NCBI GenBank assembly: GCA_036398215.1
Contig: DASWHK010000151.1
Location: forward strand, 1 to 22,219
Length of the DNA: 22,219 bases
Source: DASWHK01 sp036398215
Lineage (GTDB): Bacteria; Acidobacteriota; UBA890
Reading direction: 5' to 3'
Shown here: in pieces, positions 1 through 5,532 of the stretch
Layout of the letters: every line of letters begins with the position of its first letter
Numbering within the stretch: the stretch's first letter is position 1
Made by a program: the position numbers and the translations under genes
Notes under the pieces: generated by a model
What the model saw: the letters and a program-made list of their open reading frames with translations, nothing else
What the model was told of the DNA's origin: nothing
The model's database searches: none

Positions 1-175
1 CGCCGCAACCCTTTGGGCGCGTGGGGCTTGCGGGCGATGGCCGCGTCGAGCCTCCTCGACGATGGCTCCGGCATCGCCTGCGTCGGCTCTCCTTGCCCTC
101 ACCCGCAAGGTCCACGCGCCAGACCCATGGGAGTTTCACCACGGGCTGCTAGGCAACGGGCGGGATTTTTGGTCT

Positions 176-203
176 TTGGAAGAGACGCCCGGATTCATAG
201 AAT
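176..203 (+). promoter_or_regulatory. Candidate sigma-70-type promoter for the small ORF
   Basis: TTGGAA at 176-181 and TAGAAT at 198-203 are separated by 16 nt. The -10 box matches the TATAAT consensus at five of six positions and the -35 box at four of six. The predicted transcript would start near 210, about 45 nt before the ATG at 254, and run into the hairpin at 347-386. It lies in a locally AT-richer stretch, which is rare in this window. The promoter is inferred from sequence only. Confidence 0.45.
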
Positions 204-253
204 CAGACCTTCTACGCCACTTCCTCTTCTCTCCCAACGCGAGGGACGCACAC

Positions 254-340
254 ATGTCGATTTACAACCTCGTTCTCGCAGCGGCGGTGATCGTTCTCGT
301 GGGTCTGCTCTTCGTGATGCGCAAGAAGAGCGAAGCATGA
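254..340 (+). CDS. Small single-helix membrane peptide (28 aa), hypothetical
   Basis: This is a 28-codon frame starting at ATG 254. A GAGGG ribosome-binding motif sits at 241-245, 8 nt upstream. Residues about 4-22 (NLVLAAAVIVLVGLLFVM) form one hydrophobic helix, followed by a charged tail, RKKSEA, which suggests an inner-membrane peptide with the C-terminus in the cytoplasm. The same frame is open from 62, giving 92 aa, but the upstream part has no hydrophobic or family signal and overlaps a good promoter, so I prefer the short form. No family was recognised. Single-helix peptides of this size include accessory subunits of membrane complexes and type I toxin-like peptides, and nothing here chooses between them. 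A stable hairpin follows 6 nt after the stop codon, which supports an independent short transcript. Confidence 0.45.
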   Translation: MSIYNLVLAAAVIVLVGLLFVMRKKSEA

Positions 341-346
341 GAGCGG

Positions 347-386
347 GCGCCCGGTAGGCCCGGCATTTGCGGGCCTGCCGGGGCGC
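347..386 (+). terminator. Strong hairpin, probable terminator of the small ORF
   Basis: The left arm at 347-362 pairs with the right arm at 370-386 over about 16 base pairs, with one bulged base and one G-U pair. The loop is 7 nt (363-369). No T-run follows, so it is not a textbook intrinsic terminator. Its place directly after the stop codon at 340 and before the next gene at 434 suggests termination or 3'-end protection. Confidence 0.5.
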
Positions 387-433
387 ATACCGCCGCCGGA
401 GAGGCATCGGCGGGCTGATAGAATGACCCGTCG

Positions 434-2608
434 ATGATGGTGCACACGGGACGGCATCTGGCGGAGCGAAGCCGCGGTGCATGGCTGGCCGCGGTGGTGA
501 TCGCGGCGGCGCTGTTCGCTCTCGGCGGGTGGCTGCTGAGCGGCGGCCGCGGCCCGGCGGACGGATCAACCCGCGCCGGAGAGGCGGAGGACGACGGTGC
601 CGGCCGCCCGGCGAGCCTGGCCGGCTACGACCTGCTGCTGATCACGCTCGACACCTTGCGCGCCGATCGCCTCGGGGCATACGGATACGAGGGCGCCCAG
701 ACCCCCAACATCGACCGTCTCGCCGCCGAGGGAGCCCGCTTCGAGCGGGTGACGACGACCGTTCCGGTGACCCTGCCGGCGCACGCTTCGATCATGACCG
801 GGCAGTACCCGTTCACCCACGGCGTGCGCAACAACGGCGCCTTCCTGCTGCGCGCCGACGCCACGACGCTGGCCGAGTCGCTGCGCGCCGCCGGCTACAC
901 GACCGGTGGATTCATCGGCGCCGTCGTCCTCGACGCCAAGTTCGGCATCGGCCAGGGCTTCGACACCTATCCGGGCCTCGACGCCGCCCAGGGGACGGCG
1001 GCCGATCTGGGCGGTGAGCGCCGCGCCGAAGAGGTCGTCGCGGAGGCCGGAGACTGGATGCGCCGGCAAACGGGTCGCCGCTTCACCTGGGTGCACCTGT
1101 ACGACCCGCACGATCCCTACGATCCGCCGGAGCCCTTCGCGAGCCGCTATGTCGAGCGTCCCTACGACGGCGAGGTTGCCTACACCGACGCCATGGTCGG
1201 CCGGTTGCTGGAGACGCTGCGGGCTTCCGGGCGCGCCGGCAATACCCTGATCGTGCTGACCTCGGATCATGGCGAGAGCTTCGGCGAGCACGGCGAGCAG
1301 GGCCACTCGTTCTTCGTCTACGACAGCACGGTGAGGGTGCCGCTCATCTTCTGGGCGCCGGGGGCGATCCCCGCCGGCGTCGTCGTCGAAGGGGGGGCGA
1401 GCGTCGTCGACATCGCGCCCACCGTTTCGTCGCTGTTGGGCCTGCCCGCCGTCGCGGCGCCGGGCGGCGCCGAGCAGGGCCGAGGAGCGGCGACGGGCGG
1501 CGTTGAGCCAGGCCGAGGAGCGGCGACGGGCGCTGGCGCCTTCGCCATCCGCTTCGAGGGCGTCGATCTGTCGTCCCGCTTCGCAGCCCCCGCCGCGCCG
1601 GGCACGGCGGCCTATGCCGAGAGCCTGATCCCGTACCTCGACTTCGGCTGGAGCGAGCTACGGGCACTCGTTCAGGGCGGCTACAAGTACATCGAGGCGC
1701 CCGAGCCGGAGCTCTACGATCTCGGCGCCGATCCCGGGGAAGCAACCAACCTCGTCGACGTCGACCTGGAGCGCGCCGAGGCGATGGGCGCGGCCCTCCA
1801 GGAGCTGGTCGGCGGCGACGACGTCACCCGGGCCGGAGGCGGGGTCGTCGATGCCGACAGCCTCGAGCGCCTCAGGAGCCTCGGCTACCTCGGTGGGGCA
1901 GGGGGGGTCGCCGACCGGCGCGACATCGATCCCAAGGACATGATCGCCACCTACGACGCCTTCGTCGCCGGCCTGCTCGAAGCCATCGACGCGATCGCGG
2001 AGCAGCGCTTCGGCGACGCCAACGAGGCCCTCGTCCGCCTCGACGAGCTGGTGCCCGACCAGTACGTCGTCTACTACTACTTCGGCAAGCTGGCGCTCGC
2101 CGCCGGCGATCCGCCCACCGCCGTTCAGGTGCTGGAGCGCGCCCTCGAGCTCAACCCGTCCTACCTGCCGACCTACACGCAGCTCGCCACCGCCCTGTAC
2201 GCCGCGGGTGATGCCGCAGCGGCGCAGGATTTGATCGCCGAGGCGGGGGCGATGTTTCCGGACGATTTCAACCTGCGGCTGTTGAGCGGCGCCTTCTACC
2301 ACGACGCCGGCGAGCTCGACGCGGCGCTGGCGGCGTACAGACGGGCGGCGGCGATCCGCCCGGACCACCCGCGGCTGCTCGAGCGCCTCGCCCACCTGTA
2401 CCTGCTGCGCCGCCAGCCGCGCGAGGCGGTGGACGCCTTGCGCCGGCTCACCCGCGCCCGCCCCAACAACGCCGCCAACTGGGCGCAACTGGCCTTCGCC
2501 CTCGCCCAGATCGGCGAGAGCGAAGAGGCCGGGCGCGCCCTGCGCCAGGCTCTGGCCATCGACCCCGACGATCCGCTCGTGCGGCAGGTGATGGAGCAGC
2601 TGCGATAG
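434..2608 (+). CDS. Membrane-anchored sulfatase-superfamily protein with C-terminal TPR domain
   Basis: A 724-aa protein of the alkaline-phosphatase/sulfatase superfamily. Residues 17-37 form an N-terminal membrane anchor, so the rest is probably periplasmic. The sulfatase-like domain spans about 65-460: LLITLDTLRADRLGAYGY with metal-ligand D73, VTLPAHASIMTG around 112-123, the metal-binding SDHGE (D278, H279) and GHSFFVYD with H291. The usual formylglycine motif C/S-x-P-x-R is replaced by T113-L-P115-A-H117. Thr therefore sits at the nucleophile position and His replaces Arg, so a classical formylglycine sulfatase is unlikely; a phosphohydrolase or phosphotransferase chemistry using Thr is possible (inference). 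TPR repeats occupy about 520-720 and probably mediate protein contacts. An 11-residue tandem duplication lies at about 343-364. ATG 434 is the first start; ATG 437 is equally possible and no strong ribosome-binding site is visible. The substrate is unknown. Confidence 0.88.
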   Translation: MMVHTGRHLAERSRGAWLAAVVIAAALFALGGWLLSGGRGPADGSTRAGEAEDDGAGRPASLAGYDLLLITLDTLRADRLGAYGYEGAQTPNIDRLAAEGARFERVTTTVPVTLPAHASIMTGQYPFTHGVRNNGAFLLRADATTLAESLRAAGYTTGGFIGAVVLDAKFGIGQGFDTYPGLDAAQGTAADLGGERRAEEVVAEAGDWMRRQTGRRFTWVHLYDPHDPYDPPEPFASRYVERPYDGEVAYTDAMVGRLLETLRASGRAGNTLIVLTSDHGESFGEHGEQGHSFFVYDSTVRVPLIFWAPGAIPAGVVVEGGASVVDIAPTVSSLLGLPAVAAPGGAEQGRGAATGGVEPGRGAATGAGAFAIRFEGVDLSSRFAAPAAPGTAAYAESLIPYLDFGWSELRALVQGGYKYIEAPEPELYDLGADPGEATNLVDVDLERAEAMGAALQELVGGDDVTRAGGGVVDADSLERLRSLGYLGGAGGVADRRDIDPKDMIATYDAFVAGLLEAIDAIAEQRFGDANEALVRLDELVPDQYVVYYYFGKLALAAGDPPTAVQVLERALELNPSYLPTYTQLATALYAAGDAAAAQDLIAEAGAMFPDDFNLRLLSGAFYHDAGELDAALAAYRRAAAIRPDHPRLLERLAHLYLLRRQPREAVDALRRLTRARPNNAANWAQLAFALAQIGESEEAGRALRQALAIDPDDPLVRQVMEQLR
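1462..1527 (+). repeat. 33-bp in-frame tandem duplication
   Basis: Two copies of a 33-nt unit lie at 1462-1494 and 1495-1527, differing at only a few bases. Each adds 11 residues of the form GG(A/V)E(Q/P)GRGAAT to a low-complexity linker in the sulfatase-like protein. It looks like a recent slippage or unequal-exchange duplication in a loop of the domain. Confidence 0.8.
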
Positions 2609-2714
2609 TATCGCGCCCCTCGCGCAGGATGCAGCGCGCCACGTGGTCGCGGGTGAGTAGCTCGGCAGGCCGGCGCTGGCGCGCGAGCCCTCTTTCTTGC
2701 TGTCGGCGGTCTTC

Positions 2715-3449
2715 CTACAGCAGCGGCCCCAGGAGCTGGAGGCTGAAGTCGAGGTGATCGAGGTCGAAGGGCTTGTTGATGAACTCGGCGGCCCCGAGGC
2801 TGAGGGCCGCCAGCGCGTCCTCGTCGGAGACATAGGCAGACATCGCCCAGATGTTCGGGACCCGCAGGCCCTCGGCGTGCATGTCCTCGAGCAGCTGGAT
2901 GCCGCTGATGCCCGGCATCTTGAGGTCGAGCAACATCAGGGCGGGTTGCTCCCGGCGCAGCCGGTCGAGCGCCTCGTCGGCGTCGCGCGCGGTCTTCACG
3001 TCCAGGCTGCGGACCTCGAGAAAGCGCTCGAGAAGCGATCGGACGCTGGGCTCGTCGTCGACGACTAGAACTTGCGGCCGCAGGTTCTCGTCGAACGGCG
3101 GCTTGGCGGCGGGGCGGGCCGGATCGCCGAGCGCCAGCACCGGCTCATGGAAGGCAATGCCGACGAGCTTGCTGGGGTTGTCGCCGCGGACGCTGCGGAC
3201 CGTCCCGCGGGCGCGCTGGACGCGCCCCTCCGATCCCAAAATGCGGACGTCGCAAGGCGTCCCCACCTCCAGCGCCGCGTCGACCTCCGCACACAGGCCG
3301 CCGCAGCCGATGTCCACCATGTCGCCGCTGGCGCGTTGCCCCGAGGCCTTGAACAGCAGGGGCCAGCGCGAGCGGCGCGCCGCCTTGGCGGGCTCGATCT
3401 CGACGGTGCGCTGCACGCGGGTCCGACGATAGATCCGACGGTTGAGCAT
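2715..3449 (-). CDS. Response regulator with N-terminal PilZ and C-terminal receiver domain
   Basis: A 244-aa protein. Residues about 4-105 resemble a PilZ domain: a basic RRIYRRTRVQR stretch at 4-14 supplies the arginine switch and DIGCGG at 46-51 matches (D/N)xSxxG, except that Gly replaces Ser. Residues 125-244 form a CheY-like receiver with acidic pocket D131-D132, phospho-acceptor D175 in LLDLKMPG, S204 and the conserved lysine K226 in NKPFD. The protein probably couples phosphorylation from a histidine kinase to cyclic-di-GMP-linked behaviour such as motility or surface growth. No kinase gene is nearby. The gene ends 106 nt from the convergent sulfatase-like gene and is divergent from the sigma/CHAT operon, sharing a 263-nt intergenic region that contains dyads. 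The start is ATG 3449, with no clear ribosome-binding site. The altered PilZ motif leaves c-di-GMP binding uncertain. Confidence 0.85.
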   Translation of the reverse strand: MLNRRIYRRTRVQRTVEIEPAKAARRSRWPLLFKASGQRASGDMVDIGCGGLCAEVDAALEVGTPCDVRILGSEGRVQRARGTVRSVRGDNPSKLVGIAFHEPVLALGDPARPAAKPPFDENLRPQVLVVDDEPSVRSLLERFLEVRSLDVKTARDADEALDRLRREQPALMLLDLKMPGISGIQLLEDMHAEGLRVPNIWAMSAYVSDEDALAALSLGAAEFINKPFDLDHLDFSLQLLGPLL

Positions 3450-3515
3450 TTGTCAGCCGAAAGTGAACGAACGCACCGCTCCAAAGAGAAGCACGCCAGT
3501 CAGTTGTTCAGCGTG

Positions 3516-3529
3516 TCAGAACATTCTGA
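3516..3529. promoter_or_regulatory. Inverted repeat TCAGAA-CA-TTCTGA
   Basis: A perfect 6-bp dyad with a 2-nt centre lies just downstream of the predicted transcription start of the PilZ-receiver gene. The position is typical of a repressor operator. It could also form a small hairpin in the leader. The binding protein is unknown. Confidence 0.35.
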
Positions 3530-3543
3530 AGCACAATGTCCCC

Positions 3544-3572
3544 ATTATCGGCCATTGGCCGACTCTCTCCAA
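3544..3572 (-). promoter_or_regulatory. Candidate promoter for the PilZ-receiver gene with a dyad in its spacer
   Basis: Read on the minus strand, TTGGAG (3572-3567) and GATAAT (3549-3544) are separated by exactly 17 nt. The -10 box matches consensus at five of six positions. A perfect inverted repeat, TCGGCCA-T-TGGCCGA at 3548-3562, fills most of the spacer and overlaps the -10 box. A dyad inside the spacer is where MerR-type activators or blocking repressors bind. The leader would be about 85-90 nt. Confidence 0.45.
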
Positions 3573-3638
3573 CCCGCATTTCAGCCGGCCGCCCGCCCGG
3601 CGGAGAGAAGGTCGCCGGCGGCGGGATCCGATTGGCGG

Positions 3639-3671
3639 TTGACAGTTCCGGTGCCGTGGCCGTCTCATAAT
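3639..3671 (+). promoter_or_regulatory. Possible promoter for the sigma/CHAT operon
   Basis: A perfect TTGACA at 3639-3644 is followed by CATAAT at 3666-3671, but the spacing is 21 nt, too long for a standard promoter. Shorter spacings give poor -10 boxes. It may be a weak or activator-dependent promoter, or the operon may use an alternative sigma factor. It is listed because it is the only promoter-like element upstream of 3713. Confidence 0.25.
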
Positions 3672-3712
3672 GTCGACAGCCCAACCAAACGGAACGATCG
3701 GAGACTGCCGGG

Positions 3713-4708
3713 GTGCCTCCGCCCGGAATGATCGAGCCGGGAGCAGGTCGAGCGCCGCCCGTGTGCCCGAAGCCAGTACAAACCACGTCGAGCTCCGCAG
3801 CGAGCGCCGGCACGGCCGGCGTCGCACGAGTTCCCGAGGGGACTCCCGAAGCGGTCGCCGCGGTCATCTTGCGCGGCGCGGAGGCCTGGCCGGACTTCAT
3901 CCACCGCTATTCGCCGTTCATGCTCTCCTGCATCCGTCGCTATGCGAACGAGCACGACGAGCAGATGGCGATCTACGTTCATGTCTGCGAGCGGCTGGCG
4001 GCCGACGACTGCCGCCGGATCCGCGAGTACCGGGGCAGAGGCTCGCTCGGGGAATGCAAGTTCAGCACCTGGCTGGCGGCCGTCGTCTTCAACCTGGCCC
4101 GGGAATGGATTCGGACCTCGCGCGGCCGCCGGCGACTGTTCCGCTCCATCCGGGAGCTCGGCAGGGTGGAGCGCTTGGTGTTCAAACACTACTTCTGGGA
4201 CGGCTACTCGGTCGGCCAGATCATGATGTTGCTGCGCTCGAAGGGACACCGGCGCTGCTCCGTCAAAGACGTCGTCGACCGCCTCGCGACCATCGAGCGC
4301 GCCCTGAGCCAGGACCATCGCTGGCGACTGGTCACCTCGCTGCTACGTTCCGTCGTTCCCATGTCGATCGATCAGCCGCGGGCTGCGGTCGGCGACGAGG
4401 TGCCGTTCGACCTGCCCGACGATCGCGCCGGCTGCGACGACGGATTGGAGCGGGCGCAGGCGCAGCAGATCCTCCGCGAGCTGATCGAGGCGCTCCCGGA
4501 TGACGAGCGCCTGGCCATTCGCCTGCGCTTCGAGCGCGGCCTGAGGGCGCGCGAGGTCGCGGCGGCGCTCGGGCTGCGCAACCACAAGCGCGTCTACGAG
4601 GTGCAGGGGCGGGCGCTGGCCACTCTCGCCGCAGGCTTGCGTGAGCGCGGGATCGACTTCAGCGACTTCTCGCGGGGCACCGCAGGAACACTGGATTTTC
4701 TCAAATGA
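3713..4708 (+). CDS. Sigma-70-family RNA polymerase sigma factor, extended, with two region-4-like segments
   Basis: A 331-aa sigma factor, much longer than a typical ECF factor (about 180-200 aa). After a low-complexity N-terminus (1-45), residues about 60-140 look like region 2 (FIHRYSPFMLSCIRRYA through STWLAAVVFNLAREWIR). Residues about 150-200 (RVERLVFKHYFWDGYSVGQI and following) resemble a region-4 helix-turn-helix. A second, clearer region 4 lies at about 252-312 (LIEALPDDERLAIRLRFERG, then REVAAALGL and a recognition-helix-like stretch). It probably directs RNA polymerase to its own regulon. Start GTG 3713 is chosen because GGAG at 3700-3703 lies 9 nt upstream; ATG 3728 is the alternative. 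Its stop overlaps the next start (ATGA, 4705-4708), so it is translationally coupled to its probable membrane partner and the CHAT protein. Confidence 0.82.
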   Translation: MPPPGMIEPGAGRAPPVCPKPVQTTSSSAASAGTAGVARVPEGTPEAVAAVILRGAEAWPDFIHRYSPFMLSCIRRYANEHDEQMAIYVHVCERLAADDCRRIREYRGRGSLGECKFSTWLAAVVFNLAREWIRTSRGRRRLFRSIRELGRVERLVFKHYFWDGYSVGQIMMLLRSKGHRRCSVKDVVDRLATIERALSQDHRWRLVTSLLRSVVPMSIDQPRAAVGDEVPFDLPDDRAGCDDGLERAQAQQILRELIEALPDDERLAIRLRFERGLRAREVAAALGLRNHKRVYEVQGRALATLAAGLRERGIDFSDFSRGTAGTLDFLK

Positions 4709-5532
4709 GCCGGTCCTCCACGCGGCCCCAACCATGCCCGTCCTGGGCGACGCTCTGCGAAGAGCCAGCCGGGGGATCCGATCGCCTGGCCGAGCACCTG
4801 GCCGAATGCGAGGCCTGTCGCGGCAGGCAGGGCCTCCTCCTCGAGCTCTGGACCTGGTTGCCGGAGCGGGGCGGGGCCGCGGAAGCCATCGCCGACTGCC
4901 CCGACGTGGAGCGCTGGGTGCTGCTGGCGAGCGGCGAAGTTTCGGCGTTGCAACGGCGGGAACTGGTCGGGCACCTTGCCGCCTGTGGTGAATGCGCGGC
5001 GCTCTGGCGCGAGCTGGTGGATCGCATCGGCGACCTGAAACCGGTGGACCTGGAGCTGCGCGAGGGCATCGGTGACGATCCCGCAGCCGAGGGGTCTGGC
5101 GGCGCCGGCTATCTGCCGGCGCGCTCGGGGTGGTCGAGGGTCGCGGTCCGCGCCGCCGCCGCGCTGGTCGGTGTGGCCTTGCTCGTGCTCCTGGTCGCCG
5201 GCCCGTTCCCGCCCATCGACTCGGGCGGCGAGGGCCGCTGGCGTGGTCCGGCGCCGCGCATCGGCACGACGCTCGACTGGGCGGCCGAGGCGCCGGCCCC
5301 GACGCTGCGCTGGGGGCGATACCCCGATGCCGTCGGCTACCGGCTGCGGGTGTGGAACCAAGCCGGCGAGCTGCTCGTCGAGCGAACCCTCGCCGCCGAG
5401 GTCACCGCCTGGCTTCTCGAGAACCCGGGCGTCGACCCGGGCGCGGAGCTATTGTGGAGCGTCGAGGCGATGCGCGGCGGCGAGGTCGTCGCTTCGGCGA
5501 GCCTGGCGCGCTTCCGCTGGCGTTCGCCGTGA
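4705..5532 (+). CDS. Membrane protein with two zinc-finger-like HxxxCxxC motifs; probable anti-sigma partner
   Basis: A 275-aa protein. Two motifs, H31-x3-C35-x2-C38 and H90-x3-C94-x2-C97, match the zinc-binding signature of ZAS/zf-HC2 anti-sigma domains, and additional cysteines sit at 11, 18 and 65. A single membrane helix spans about 147-168. The outer part (about 185-273) contains a beta-rich, fibronectin-type-III-like segment (LRWGRYPDAVGYRLRVWNQ, then WSVEAM). The expected topology is fingers in the cytoplasm and the FN3-like domain outside. The gene sits in a three-gene operon, overlapping the sigma gene by 4 nt and the CHAT gene by 4 nt (GTGA, 5529-5532). It probably sequesters the sigma factor until a signal arrives. 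The duplicated finger is unusual for a simple anti-sigma factor. Regulatory function is inferred from motif and context. Confidence 0.75.
   Translation: MSRSSTRPQPCPSWATLCEEPAGGSDRLAEHLAECEACRGRQGLLLELWTWLPERGGAAEAIADCPDVERWVLLASGEVSALQRRELVGHLAACGECAALWRELVDRIGDLKPVDLELREGIGDDPAAEGSGGAGYLPARSGWSRVAVRAAAALVGVALLVLLVAGPFPPIDSGGEGRWRGPAPRIGTTLDWAAEAPAPTLRWGRYPDAVGYRLRVWNQAGELLVERTLAAEVTAWLLENPGVDPGAELLWSVEAMRGGEVVASASLARFRWRSP

Noticed and set aside
62..253. N-terminal extension giving a 92-aa version of the small membrane peptide
   Set aside because: The extension overlaps a good promoter (176-203), has no ribosome-binding site or recognisable domain, and would bury the hydrophobic segment at the C-terminus. 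It is not excluded.
5130..5528. Upstream extension of the CHAT protein to 1154 aa
   Set aside because: The extension lies inside the membrane finger-protein gene in another frame. GTG 5529 gives the 4-nt overlap typical of this operon.
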